This document shows, piece by piece, positions 36,241 to 48,733 of a stretch of DNA of 64,000 nucleotides. A program made the position numbers and the translations under genes. This DNA is from Opisthorchis felineus (taxonomy: Eukaryota; Platyhelminthes; Trematoda; Opisthorchiida; Opisthorchiidae): NCBI GenBank assembly GCA_004794785.1, contig SJOL01007418.1, positions 1,199,870 to 1,263,869 on the forward strand, read 5' to 3'. Every line of letters starts with the position of its first letter. Position 1 is the stretch's first letter. The notes below the pieces were generated by a model. It did not search any database. It was not told the DNA's origin and saw only the letters and a list, made by a program, of their open reading frames with translations.

Positions 36241-37390
36241 GATCAGGATCTTACAAACACTGTGTTGTGTGTAACATTCCAATAGTATCGAGTGGATAAA
36301 TGTGCACATGTTTGAGTTTTTTTGACTATGTAATAGTGGCTTACAGTCACTGGCACCCGTATTTTTGCTACGGATGCTTTAACTGTTTATTTTTGTCCCC
36401 CGAGTTAGCTTCAGTTCCTCTCTCTATATACAGCGGATTTTAGAGCTTAATCTACGGTCAGACTTCTGGTGTCCTATATTTAGCGACCTTTTGCTTCTGT
36501 CAGCCTAGTTTGCGGAAACGGTGGACTGGAGCGATAATTTCGCAAATTCTTTCAGAAGGGCTAATTTGGTAAGCAATACCACGTACGGATTCCCTTCTCT
36601 AGGTTTGGTATTCCTCCACGATATCCTCCAGGGACCTTTGTTTCTTCCTGCTAATTCTGTCTAATTCACCCGTCTGCTTAGTTACTCAATTTTCGGATTG
36701 CGTGTCAGTTAAGAAAGTACATGTCTTGCGGTTTCTAGAGCTAATAGTCTTTCTCCGTTTTATTTCCTAAGCGAGAAACCTCACTGCTAGGTGTGTGCTG
36801 GCACACACATTGGCAAAGCAGAGGTTATTCCGTCTGCTAAGTGATGGTCGAAAGTGTTCGTCAAAGCCCGTGCTTCCTGGTTGTGTCGTACAGACTTGAA
36901 GTATCCAAAAGAACTGAAAGAGCTTGAAGAAATGAGTAAAACACTTTGGAAATGATTATCAAACTAGGTTCCTTTATCACCCGTATACGGTGTACCTTTG
37001 GCAAAAACGATGATACGCAACCCACTGAGCTGTTGTCGACACTTATTAGTTGCTGAAACTCTAAACCCACAAACTGATAAGAGCAGCAACACTGACTCCT
37101 GCTTGCTGTGTTTTAAATCCGTTGACATAATTCTGTTCAATGAATGATGTCATGTGACAGGGCTAGAATATGAAATAATTTCATTTCACGATGATCTCAC
37201 TAACAACAAAGCTAGTACGGTGGCAGCGTACAACAGTTTACAAAAGCTGGCCTAATCTACACTCAGCTGACCAAAGATGGCTTAAAGCCGATCATATTGG
37301 ACTCACATTATGGCATAAAAAAACAAGTGTACAGGCTCCTGAAACTTGACTTAGGATCAGTCCAACGCCACCCACCGAACAGCGCACTGA
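36241..37390. other. No gene recognised
   Basis: Only ORFs under 70 codons. Short TAG/TTG-rich unique-looking sequence. Confidence 0.45.
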
Positions 37391-37482
37391 GGAGACGTCT
37401 TCAGACGTCTCCCCGAATGATGACAAAACGTCTGCAGGTCAGTTGCCAAGCTCGGTGAACAGGTCAACATCCACCTGATCAG
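37391..37482 (+). repeat. Copy of a short dispersed repeat (LINE-tail-like)
   Basis: GACGTCTCCCCGAATGATGA through GAACAGGTCAACATCCACCTGATCA follows the same order as 40142-40230 and 56140-56225. Immediately upstream is a near-perfect palindrome, AGACGTCTTCAGACGTCT (near 37391-37410). Confidence 0.6.
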
Positions 37483-39400
37483 GTATCAGTAGGAACCATC
37501 GTCCGGTAAGTGAAGTGGCAACATATGGTAAGGTAAAATTCAGTATGTCTGTAGTACTGGCAGTTTAGTTGGCTATCATTAAGGTAACCGTTGATGTCAT
37601 TGTCCAGCTTGCTAATCGGCTTGCAGTCCAGCACTGACAATGCTGCCTCTAATTGATGGGACGTGTGCAGGCTAACAGCCAATATCGGCTAAGAAACCAA
37701 AGGCTACCTGATCAACAACCAAGGTTGAAATCGTCCTAACGACCGGTCTGTCGGGCTTTGTACTCTCACCTCATTTTATCCAAGGCCCCGATGTAAGGCC
37801 GGTTTTGGATATTGTTGGTTGACCGTACATCGGATCTATTACATGTATTGCTTGGCTGTTCAACATGGCATCTGCGAAACCATTTAGACTACGGCGAAGA
37901 ATCGAATGACAAGAGCATGTTATACTTTCTACAGGACGCCTTGCCTCCGGGAACGTGTTCGAGCCTCGCCTAGGAGCAAACTTAACCCGGAGAACACAGC
38001 TTGGACCATTGTTACCCGCTTGTAAAGTGTCCCCGGTTGTGTTCCCAATATGTTGTCCTTTTGCCCAAATAGGTTGAGACCCATATTTTAGTGGCAGCCC
38101 ACACAGTCCGAACGTGAAAATACAATCAGCAACGTATAGCGATAAACTATGAACGAGGACGAGAGTTCACTGACCCGAAGGTTAGCTGGGTCAGGCCAAA
38201 TCGTTCAGGCGTGAGCGAATTCGTCTATGTTTCCACTATTCACTGGTGTAGTCACATACTGGACTCACATTTCATAGGTCTGGAGTTCATACTCCTACAA
38301 GACCAAATATATGTACTGCTGATGAGCTCTAATAAGAGCGATGCCTTCCCACTTTGGCGTGGACTCATCAGAATAGTTGCGCCAGGACAGGCGGACTGTT
38401 CAAACGAGAAAGAAGTGGAAGTAACTTATTTTCACCAGTTGGTATCTTAAACATGTGGGACCTCCGTGCCCCGCAAGAATTCTAGAATTCCGCTCCTTGA
38501 GGAAACTCCTTTTTGGTTGGAAACCATTGATCTTCAGAATACATATGTCCACGAACAGCAAATTTATTCAGCTGATTCGCAAGGAATGATGAGCCGGGGA
38601 TGCAACTGCGAAATAAAGATTTAAAAGGCACTTTCATCAATCGCAAATGTGCTCCTGAGCTGCTACAAAGAATTTCATTTTCCAAAATTCGTCTGCACTT
38701 TTCCTGTGCAGCCCTTTGTCAACCATCTGCCACCATAAAACGAAAAGAGTCTGACATATGGCTCGCTGAGAAATCGGGTTTGCGCAATCCAAGTGTTACT
38801 AATTACACTCTAGCTAGACAAGACCAAATCGCGCGTGGAGATGGTTGCCGCAGGGCTTTGTCACACAATTCATGCGATTCCATTCTATTCTGTTCTGTAC
38901 GGTGGGAAAGACGACCGTTTTCGTTGCGTGGTTTGTTCAGGCCTAGGTGCGAACCTAAACATAAATCTGGAAAATTGACCACAATCACCGAACCTGAAAG
39001 TTTTCGAATTCCTAGCAGTCACGTGGTCGATATTGACCGAGAAACTGCACCGCGAAACCCGCTGTCTACCCTAGGGGATTTCATACACCGTGGCAACATT
39101 CTGTAGCATTCTAGCAACAATCGCATCTGTCACGGTGTTTATCTCCTCACTGGCTTCAAAGGTGGAAAAATGTTTTTCAAGCGCCAGTGTAAATGAGCGG
39201 GTTTTTACTTCGTTTAATGCAATAAAACAGGGAAGATGGGTGTGAGTCAGACTTGCTTGCTCAAAAGGGTAGTCATATTGAGCGGGTTTTTGCAGACCGT
39301 TCATTACATCCGTACGATCTGAACAGGCGACCTGAGACAAGTGGATAAGTGGCGCTAAATACGTCTAGATATGACCTAGATATGACCAAACTGTTGACCA
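37483..39400. other. No gene recognised; one long unassigned ORF
   Basis: A 168-codon plus ORF (38600-39106) begins with ATG, and is Arg/Ser-rich with six or more cysteines. It has no family I know. In this amount of sequence one ORF of such length can arise by chance, so I do not call it a gene. Confidence 0.35.
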
Positions 39401-39401
39401 G

Positions 39402-39470
39402 GTAGCCATGGCCGGAGGGTATAGTAATCTGCTGCTAACGGGAAGGTTGCGGGTTCAAACCCCTCTAATG
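39402..39470 (+). repeat. tRNA-Ser(GCT)-like SINE head or tRNA pseudogene
   Basis: The start GTAGCCATGGCCGGAGGGTA matches the 5' part of a eukaryotic tRNA-Ser. It is followed by an anticodon loop CTGCTAA (39432-39438, anticodon GCT), where four of five stem pairs can form, and by a good B box, GCGGGTTCAAACCCC. The expected 3' acceptor strand is absent, and there is no long variable arm. It is thus not a working tRNA but a tRNA-Ser-derived retroposed head. Confidence 0.6.
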
Positions 39471-40037
39471 ATTCATGAGGTGTACACTGCCAGTGACTTC
39501 CAAAAGTGATAAAACAGCCGCATATTAGTTGCTGCACTTTCGCATCAAAGTCCCATTTGTCGAATGAAGTTTAGATATGAAATGGAATACCCAGGTATTC
39601 GCCATAAAGTTCCAAACGAGAGTGTTGACAATATAGTCCTCGTCAACGGGTGAGGAACAAATGAGATTAAGTGAGAAAATTCCCATACTTAATTTTAATT
39701 TTTCGACTTTAAGTTGAATGTGAAAATAGAAAATTGCAGCCGCATGTGGAAGAATAGCAGCATCGTCTCCCCATGGTAGTGTCACCAGGGAAAATAACTT
39801 AAAATTCAGCGCAGTGAAGATCCAAGAACCTAAAAACTGAGATAGTTTTTATACCGGTTGTCAGTTGTGACAAGGAACATTCTCCAGTATGGATCCATTG
39901 CTTCTGAACGCAGCAATGGTCAACGGCCCTTCAATTTTCTGTTGAAAGCCACGATGTGTGCAACCATTCCATTTGGCGTCATGGGGGTGGTAACTGATGC
40001 CCTACTATTCTAAGCGGACCATTATTTGAGGACCGTT
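39471..40037. other. No gene recognised
   Basis: An 86-codon minus ORF (39525-39785) without motif. Confidence 0.4.
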
Positions 40038-40127
40038 TGTTGTTGATCAAATGGCTGTTAATCTGTTCGCCGAGCATGGTAATTAAAAATTGCAAACGTT
40101 TCATCACCAAACGAGGAAACATCATCA
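40038..40127 (-). repeat. Dispersed repeat copy, left arm of head-to-head pair
   Basis: The complement reads TGATGATGTTTCCTCGTTTG and continues to a GGCGAACAGATTAACAGCC block, the same order as the copies at 40142-40230, 37391-37482 and 56140-56225. Confidence 0.7.
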
Positions 40128-40141
40128 GTGTTCAGTTAGGT

Positions 40142-40230
40142 TGATGATGACGTTTCCTCGTTTGGTGACGGAAATTTCGAGAGTTAATTACCGAGCTCAG
40201 CTAACTGATCAACAGCCATCTGACCAATTA
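40142..40230 (+). repeat. Dispersed repeat copy, right arm of head-to-head pair
   Basis: TGATGATGACGTTTCCTCG through ACTGATCAACAGCCATCTG. With 40038-40127 it forms an imperfect hairpin; the innermost 24 bp (40104-40127 against 40142-40168) pair completely except for a three-base bulge (ACG). Confidence 0.7.
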
Positions 40231-43200
40231 CTACTGAACGCGCCCGATCCACCAATATTTCTATATATATTGAGAATTATTTTAAATTCACTGAAATACC
40301 TTAGACAAAAATACCTGTTTTTCCGTTTCATGTTCTTCCTTAAGTTCTTATAAAACTAATATCAAGAGAAAATGTTGCAACTCGACAAAATGGAACGCCA
40401 TTGTTCAGACTGGATTCGGGGACAGCGAACGGACGAAAACCGAATCGGCGGAGCATGGGATTGGCCTAATTTTAGGCCCACGTGCCAAAATGTAACCGAT
40501 TTCTACCTCTGATACTCGGAGTGCTTTGACCCTGTCGCAACGGATGTGTCAGGTGATTTGAGGGAGGACGAACTAAGAGTGGAGTTCTGTTCAGTTTGTT
40601 ACCCGCTTTTTCGATACATTTCAGCTTTATGTGGGCCGATATTCTTGCCTCCTCCGTATAATCAGCAGGTAGGTGGACGTCTGAAACCGAAATCGGCCAC
40701 TGCAACAAACCTATTTCACGTGTTTGTCGGAAGTTCGCTCGCTCATAAAATGTCGGAATAGCATAGTGAACAAGCTGGCTGGGTGTTTACTGCATTACCG
40801 TATATTTCCCCATTGTGTGTCAGAAAGATGGCTTTATTGTGAGCAGCCAAGACCTGGGAGGGAAGACGAACCACCAAATCTATCTTCTTCGATTGAAACT
40901 CTACCAGTTGACTTTCTGGGACAGAACAGGCAGCAAAAGAATTTCAGGGGGATAAGGTCCAGAACTGTTTCACCGTTTTTCAAAGAGATTTCATTCGAAG
41001 AAGGCAACTGATGGTAGAAAGTTTGGAACCACTCCAATTAACAAGGTCCTCCTTCTGATTATGCCGAGAATGGAATACATCACTGTGGAGAGATCCTCGT
41101 GGGAAGTTCTGTCCTCTTGTAAATTAAAATTGATTTGAAGCTTATTTGACGTCAAGTGAGCTTACGTTGAGCAGATGCTTGAGCCTTCATTCAACAATTT
41201 CAAACTTGGTCAAAAGATCATGCGCCCGTTAACCTCTATACACAGCTGAGGAATTCTTAGTCTTGCGGTATGTTCTGACAATTGAGGGTTTTCTGAATAG
41301 TTCGCGCCACTTTGTAGGCCCGCGTCATGTACGTATCAGGTGACCTGTTCCTGAAACTCTCAACTACACGATGAATTCCATCCTGACTGGGATCCACCAG
41401 GTGGGCGCAGGGGGATCTGCCCGGTGAGAGTTCGTTGACTCCGGGAACAGCATACAAACCTAAGCGTCATCATTAATTGCAGGTGTAGATATATCGACCG
41501 ATACGCACCAGAGTGCACTATAGAACGCCCGATACAAAAGACCCAGTAGCACTGTGATTCCAGTTCCTCCTTCTCAGCTTCAGTCTTGTCAGTAACCTAA
41601 TAACACCGCATATTATGTTTGTCATTTATTAAAGTATCCTTTGAAGTTCTGCTAGGTTATGAAACGCGTGCTTCTTCTGTTCGGAGCAAATATAGGTGAC
41701 AGATGGATATAAAACTTCACAGTGTGACTTTAATGGAAATACTGCGCGAATACCAGATTGTATTCTTCATGATTGACATGATCTCTCCCAGTGATAGACT
41801 CCTTCAGATAGAGGCGAAATGATTGCCTCGGGTGAGCATGGGATTATTTCAAAGGGATGTTCCCATTCAGAGAGAAGATCAAAGCTCAGAGAGCTAGTGA
41901 TGTACACTAGGACCTAGTACTCGTCCTTACTTCGGGGTTATTTACTGCAGTGTATGAAACAAAACGTTGCACTTCTATCGACAAGCGCTCAAACCACCCT
42001 GGAAACAGGGCAATCTAGAACGAGATTCAATGTTTGTTTAACAGCGATAAGCAAGAAGGATAATCTCGCACTGTTTGCTCTGTCATACTTAGTCTGTCGA
42101 GCATAAGAAAAGTTGCTGAAATGAACCTGTATGAGTGCTCTGGCCAAAGCATTTTGGTTTGTCACTTTAGCTGCCTCGATTGACACAAGGTCTCGGTCCC
42201 AATTCCAGACGTGTTCTCATCTAAGTGTTCAAGTTGAATTCCCATCAGGGCGCACAAGCGCCCACATGTGTCACATTTCCTGTTGCATATCTCCCCCTAC
42301 ACAAGCAAACACTATCTACTATATGACTGACCACTGAACAGTGTTGAATACGTTGCTTGCAGAATTACTTTAAATCAATGACGGTATGAACAAGCTCGGA
42401 CCAATGTAGTTTGAGGACCGAATGTGGTAGGCGGACTGCTGTAAAAACCACCATGATACCCTTCATCGGTTCAAGTGTCATAATATACAGGTTAGTGTTC
42501 TGATGATTTAACTCACTGCTTCATCAGAAACAAAGTTGGTTTCGAATCCAGGCTAAGCTAATCACGAACAGCGTGTTTAAGGAATGCAAGATACCGACAA
42601 GAACAACAAGTTGGCAGACAAATGTGTTGACTTACTTCTGGTTGAAGAACTTCTTGGAAGCATGGAACCTACATGTCTGATGATGCTCGCCTGTGCAGTA
42701 AATCTCGGTTTCGACGCAAGACCGGGTGTCATTATGCTGTCTAAGTGGTCCGTGCGTCAGGAATAGGAGCATCAGTCCCCAAGTTGGGCCTATTGTAGAA
42801 TGTTCCGTGGACTCCCAATGTTTGAGCCAATTACACCAAACAAATACACGGGAATAAGTGAATGTAGAGATGATCATAACATTCGCCAACTAATTAGAGT
42901 TGTTTGTGGTGCACGGATCGGTCACACTTGATTTGAGATTTTCTTCAAACGAACTAATGAGCGAATCCAAAATATAGAGGCCTTCTTGCAGCGATAGCTG
43001 CAAGGCACATCACATTTGAATGAAAACTGGTCGAATTTATTGGATGCGTAGCATTGGAATTCATTCATATCACACTTGTTTGAACTGTCCACCTCCTATC
43101 TTGGCGCAATTACTCTGAAGAATTCACGGGAAAAACGGGAGGTACTGGACCTGAGTTTTGCTGCTAAATGGGCTCATCAGTGGCGCATATACATGACCGA

Positions 43201-46200
43201 CCCGGGATTCGAAGCCTGGACATCTGAAATGCCCAAGTTTGACGCACCTGAACTGTCACTTCTGCATAGGTTGGCTTGCTGACGTTTAAGAGATATCATT
43301 AGATTGTCGACCCATTAAACGACGCCCTGTCTTGCTTTTGTCATTCGGCTTTTGTCATTCCTAGTCCGGTAGCGCCATGGACGATTAAAAACTCTCGTAT
43401 ATCATTTGCGTAGTTGCGAAATATTTTGTTCAGATTGCTCTTTTTATCATTCATCCAGGGGTGTTATAATAGTGCTTCGCATCCATGGGGAACAATGTCC
43501 CTGCTGAACGGATTTGGTTGAGCCACCGTAAATTTATCCCAGTTGGTAACGTGTTAAGTAATCAGCCTACAGATTTTCATCATTCTGCGTATTAGGCACT
43601 CAAAACTTGCAATGGAAATCTGGTGCACCTCATAGTACTTCGTGTGCTATTTTGACTTTGCAAGCAATGTGGTCTTCTGATCGATCGGGTTGTCAGCAGA
43701 TGTAAATTACGTGATCGACTAAAATGCGCAAGTCTCAGTTTCGAGTCGTCTTCTAAATGGAAACGTACTAAATCAAGTTCATCACTTCCCTAATATTGAA
43801 TTCCGACACTCGACATCCGGACGTGTAGCCAAGTTCCTGCTGAAATCGTCTCCATATTCAGTCTACTGGGTAACTTTCCGGATTTCTCCGAATTGTGACA
43901 CTCTTTCGACCTCGACAATGAACATGGTTAGCGAATTCTGATTATTGGAAACGGGTCACAATAGGTGGTATGGGGAGACCTTTGATCTGTGGGACCTCAA
44001 ACTTGGTGGGATGTCGCTGCGTTTTCATCCGATTTGGACCGCTGCTGCAGGGAAAGATAGAAGCAAAGGTACACAGTAGTACACAATGTGTCTCTCAGAG
44101 GAGACTCTTCTGAGGGTACTATTACATGAGAGACTCTACATCTGCTATCTCATCAGATGTTGCGAACGCTCAAATCAAGCTCGATGGATATAACGGTGGG
44201 TTCAAACTGAACCATTGCCGACTAATTCGTCTACTAACAAGTTGGAGCGCTACATTTAGCATCCAATATACAACAGTTTCCGTCCACCGCTGATATATGA
44301 TACCTTTATTATTCTGCCCCGAGACACTAGCCAAGTAATAGCAGCTTCAAAAGCTACTCACCAAGCTATTCAGTCTACTAAAAAAATGAGACTCACGGGC
44401 TCGGTCTCCGTCATCGACGTTTTACTCACACGACGTAGCGATCGTCTATTGTTTCACACGACATAGTGCAAGTCGAATTGGGTCAGTTGCTACTGAAACT
44501 GTTTCGCTGCCTTTACACTGCGAAGGAAACAGAGCTTGGTAGAATGTCTAACCCTGAGAGGTTGCAAAATTCGCCCAAGTGCAGCCCTAAAAAGATCACT
44601 GTTTCCGGTCAAAATCACGAAGTTTAACAAGAGTTACCCAGAAAAATTCCTGGAGAACATGCACTCATCTCAGTTGGATCAGGAGATTTTGATGGCACTC
44701 GTGAAGTACAGTTCCGATGTTTCATGTGTGAAGTTGACAGCTGGATAACTGGTAGTAGTCTAAGAATATGCAGCGTGGCTAAAGTGAAGGTCTTCATCAG
44801 CCGTCCGGTAAGCACTCAAGAACTCAGAATCAATTTGCCCAAGGTAACCACAAGAGAGCAGCATATCACTTTTAGTGGTTGTATTCAGCTGGGTACATTG
44901 ATCAGGCCATAAGACAACTAAGCAAACAAGTACGGGACTATCTATTAGTTTGGTTATTGAAAAGCAAAATGCGGAATGCCACTATACCAATCCTGGAACA
45001 CTTGTTGACTTCCAGTCACAGGGTTAACTTGAACGCGATATTTCGCGGTATTTATCAACCGCGTTTTGACTAGAAAAATTCTGTGTTATCAAAGTCTGTA
45101 CCCAATTACCTCTTTTAGCAAGAGAATTTTATTCCTAGTTTACCGTTTTCCTGGTCAGGACTGGAATCATCTGTGTTGCTGACAGTCTGGCTGCTAGCCA
45201 CCTGCCAGTGACGTGGATTTCGTGGCGCTAACTTTTCAAGTTACTTTCTCACCGTCCTGATCTTGCCAATTACTTCCCGCATTATTCAATAGATATTATA
45301 AATCAAGGCAAAATGATGGTCTGAGTTTCATACCGTTCACGCTAGAAGAGGTATTTTAGATAAACAGGAAGAAAGCTCCCTTTCGTATGATGGTATCCTC
45401 TGGGGCGGAGCAATGTAGGCCAGAATGACGTGTCCTAAAACTGTGTGGCTGACAAGTTATAGCAGTCTCGACTGAAACCACCCTCCTTCCCCGATATCAA
45501 ACTTAAGTTGGAACAATCTGTTCTCCTATGGTGCACGAAACAATCGCGAGCGTGTTGTATTCAAATGGTTATCGGACACTACGTATCACCTTCGTGCGGA
45601 ATCAATGGGTTGTACTTGTAACCCATGTCACATTATCCAGCGTCCTCTAAGCCCAGTTATTCGAATCTGTGTTGTTTAGGCCACGACTTTCAGATCACAT
45701 GGGTTTATCTCACTCATCATTCAGGCATTTACCCTTACTGCATTCCTGCTTAAGTTCGATAGTTGCTCGTAGTAATCGAGTCACTTGTCAGTGAGGACGA
45801 GTACTCTTGGCTGACTGGCACTCTGCACTGCACGGCCCATTGAGGTGACACACAGATGGGCTGCGTTGTTCTCAGTAGTTTCAAATGCTACATACTGGAT
45901 CCGATATTCTGCATACAATATCCACCCGGAGGGAAGATTTTTAAGTTTTTTCCCTCACATGACGGTGATATTCCATTTGGGAATCTGGCTACCAGGAATC
46001 AGAATTTAATCATGTGATCTCCGAGATAGAATGCCCTTGTTCGCAGTTAGGGGCAAGATTTGAACTAGATGGCATTGGATTTTTCAAGGCGGCGTTGCAT
46101 CAGTTGACCTCGTATGATTATAACGCACGGTTCAATCAAAATCGCCATATTCTTGAAAGTGTGCGTTTTCTACACGTACCATACATTTAAAGAACTTTAC

Positions 46201-46254
46201 GACCGCTTCTGTTTTCCCAAGTTGTGACCTTTAAACTATAGAACGGGATAAACA
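40231..46254. other. No gene recognised; weak SINE traces
   Basis: ORFs stay under 100 codons. B-box-like traces occur at 42538-42552 (plus, GGTTTCGAATCCAGG) and 43212-43226 (minus, complement GGCTTCGAATCCCGG), each without a convincing A box. Confidence 0.4.
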
Positions 46255-46670
46255 TTATGAATACTTCAGATACATAGGGACAATTCTACTACGTCTAACA
46301 TCCGACAGGTATTTTCGAGTGAGGTGGATGTCTTCGTTTATCGCTAGTTTGCCGGTTGGACTCTGGTCAATCGCAACGTCCTCACCACTCACCTTGCCTT
46401 CACCAGAAAAATCTGAATTGCGGTCAGCCTACTCATGAGTAGACAGAATTTAAAGAACCAGTGTTTTATGGCATGACTTCTCCCGAATGGTGGAGAACAT
46501 CGCTAGTAGTATGTTGGATTTGCAAAACTCGATCCCCAGGTAATCTTCCGGTGGTCCTCTCTCATATTCTTCCGATACTCTCATCACACCTTCGAAGATG
46601 CGTTGTATCTAACTGTGTTACATTTTCTCTTGTCTGATTTCTCGGTTTTCATGAAAAGTATAGCCAAAGT
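46255..46670 (+). repeat. Copy 1 of a long dispersed repeat (family R)
   Basis: It shares, in order with substitutions, the blocks GGACAATTCTACTACGTCTAA, GTTTATCGCTAGTTTGC, CCTACTCATGAGTAGACAGA, GGATTTGCAAAACTCGA and ATCACACCTTCGAAGATGC with 61935-62480, and with the complement of 60080-60425. No transposase or RT motif was identified in it. Confidence 0.65.
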
Positions 46671-47957
46671 ATAGCCGATCGACTGGTCTCTCGGAGACGA
46701 CCCCCAAAGAGGCAATGAGTCAGTCAGCATCATGGTTTCTGAAACACGGAGTATTGTTCTGTCAGTTTACTAGATTACTTAGTAGACGGATTTGCACATT
46801 TAGCAAGGCTTTGCCAGAGAGCTGTAAGAGGATGTTCCGGTTACCCTCAGCAATACGTTCGTAGCATTGGTATTAAGGCGGTACCGCAAGCTATGGATAA
46901 GTGGGAAGCTTCGAGCAGCGTATTATTCTGGATCTCAAACAAGCGGGTTTCGGAAGACGATTATGCTGAGGATTTGTCCTATTTTGCTGGACGCGTCCTA
47001 AGTTACAGTATACAAAAGCACGAAACTCCTCAGGTTTTCTGGACTAATTGACTTCATTTGAAGAAAGAAACCTCACATCTCAGATGTGTATTGGTCTTTC
47101 TGTTCTAAACGGTGTGGACTTTTACTTGCTGCTAGTTTTAGTCTCTGAACCCCGAGCATTTGATAGCAGAATCTAACACTCAGACAATAGTGTCAGACTG
47201 GAAAGAGCTTTTAAACGTGTGTTCATCCATAATTCCGTTCCACAGTAAACCCGCTGCATAGAACACTGTGCAATTATTCGAAAGCAGAAATATTCGTTGT
47301 AACAATACAGCACAGAATTGTACAAGGACCCACCGTACGACACTGTACAGCATTCACAGTAAACCGGTTAAATGAGTGTAACTCAAAATTCCTGACACTG
47401 TACCGTATATCGAGCAAACCCGCCGACAACATTCTGGAATTGTGAACGCATCACTGACAAGCGACGCTAAGCGGATACTGAAACAAGGTAGGCTAGAATA
47501 TCCATTTCCTGACCAACCGGAGCTCGAGTTTTGCAGCCGGATCTCACCAGCCCGTGGTCGTACAAATCATATGCGGGGTCAGCCCTACAGGCTATTCGGC
47601 TACCAGTTATGCAGGACTGGGAATTTTGGTTGTAGGAGTTGGCCAAACATTCGACAATCTGTTGCACAGCTTGCGAGAATGCTATTCCAGTCTGACTCTG
47701 TGACACATGCGTCCTTTTAATTTATGAAGCTACAACCATGTGACTTTATCGATTCAGCCAATTTTTACTCAACTTTCATCTTTTCACATGGTGCAAAATA
47801 ACCTTATAAAACAAAGCTGCATGCAAATATGTTTTTCAGCAGACATAGAAATGGTTACTAGTATGATAGTTCTTTATGTTTACTTGGGGGCTGTATCATT
47901 TCACATGGCGTATATCATGTGAAATTATGGAGATATTCTATGGCTGGTTATTTCCCT
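46671..47957. other. No gene recognised
   Basis: Two antiparallel ORFs of 92 and 79 codons (47442-47720) show no motif. Confidence 0.4.
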
Positions 47958-48345
47958 CAGGCTGCGAAGTGTCATGTTGTACTTGGTGATAAAATACACC
48001 AGAAGACATTTCACGTGTACTGCTGATATTAAGTTGACTGGCATTTTCAAGTGGTTTGACGCAGGTTAGACTTAACACAGATTACCGGCAGCCAAACCAC
48101 ACGAACTGGGTCTGTGTGGTGCAGTGTTGGGATCCTTCACAACTTCAAAAACTGGTTCGGTACGCATTTCTCTGTAACACGAATAAAGTGTGAAAAAAGT
48201 GCTTGTTGATCGCGGTGAGTCGTTGTAATAATTGAGCCTAACTTGGATATAAAAAGTGTGGAAGAATCTACTGTGCGACCATAAATCCATTGCATTTCTG
48301 GTACGATGAGCGCCAGATCTCCTTTAGTTGTGATAACACTGTTTA
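47958..48345 (+). promoter_or_regulatory. U1 module: putative promoter and first exon region
   Basis: This block recurs at 51457-51865 (module U2): both contain TTGGTGATAAAATACA, ACACAGATTA, GAACTGGGTCTGTGTG, GCAGTGTTGGGA, AATAAAGTG, GAGT-ATTGTAATAA, a TATA box and TTGCATTTCT just before ATG. The TATA box is GATATAAAAAG at 48246-48256; the ATG at 48306 lies about 55 bp further on, leaving room for a start site about 30 bp downstream of the box. Promoter function is inferred from this arrangement and from its conservation between the two copies. Confidence 0.5.
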
Positions 48346-48431
48346 TCATTCTGAGGGGAGGCGAGTCTGTGCTGTGTATGCACTATTTTAATGACTGGTT
48401 TAGTCAATCCTTTGAGGTGCTACGTATGTAG
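48306..48431 (+). CDS. Putative first exon with signal peptide (U1)
   Basis: From ATG at 48306 the frame reads a typical secretory signal: a short polar/basic start (MSARS), a hydrophobic core (PLVVITLFIIL), then RGGESVLC, after which a mature chain could start. The stop is TAG at 48429-48431, so as a whole gene it would be only 41 residues. More likely it is the first coding exon. Candidate donors are GAG/GTGCTA after codon 37 (phase 0, weak) and C/GTATGT one codon later (phase 1, stronger). Only the phase-0 choice fits the exon at 50768-50863. After the stop the same frame is open again for 115 codons (48435-48782). The U2 paralogue starts the same way (MMSTRFPLVV) but stops at once. No family is recognised from this exon alone. 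Confidence 0.45.
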   Translation: MSARSPLVVITLFIILRGGESVLCMHYFNDWFSQSFEVLRM

Positions 48432-48733
48432 CAAATGTCCAACAGACGACCAAAGCTATTCCAGTGTTCCCATTGGAGAAGATCGTCCCTCCTGTGTGGT
48501 ACGTTGCCTTCCAAAATTTGCCACTTGAAGCTTTCTTGTGATACTATTTTATGTTTTGGCTGGATAGATAAACGGCACAACATAACTGCCCGAATGTCGA
48601 TAAATTCTTCGCATCGTGCAAATGCTTCTCGAATATTTCTACGCAGGTCAATTCCACATGTGTTGTCATCAGCAGTCTGCACAAGTTTCAGAACATTTGT
48701 AAACTTATCAAACAGTACAGAATTTCCGGACAA
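48404..48733 (-). CDS. Unrecognised 109-codon ORF in module Vb0
   Basis: This minus-strand ORF has well-mixed composition and Ile/Arg/Asp-rich segments. Related DNA in Vb1 (49080-49370) and Vb2 (50170-50410) gives minus ORFs of 60 and 76 codons sharing a QES block and an LxxLxQT block. However, the intervening positions need indels to align, and the neighbouring V sequence shows frameshifts between copies. Coding status is therefore doubtful; it overlaps the U1 exon on the other strand. Confidence 0.2.
   Translation of the reverse strand: MSGNSVLFDKFTNVLKLVQTADDNTCGIDLRRNIREAFARCEEFIDIRAVMLCRLSIQPKHKIVSQESFKWQILEGNVPHRRDDLLQWEHWNSFGRLLDICYIRSTSKD

Noticed and set aside
43205..43290. SINE head
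   Set aside because: A B-box-like block only; no A box at tRNA distance and no second copy in the window.
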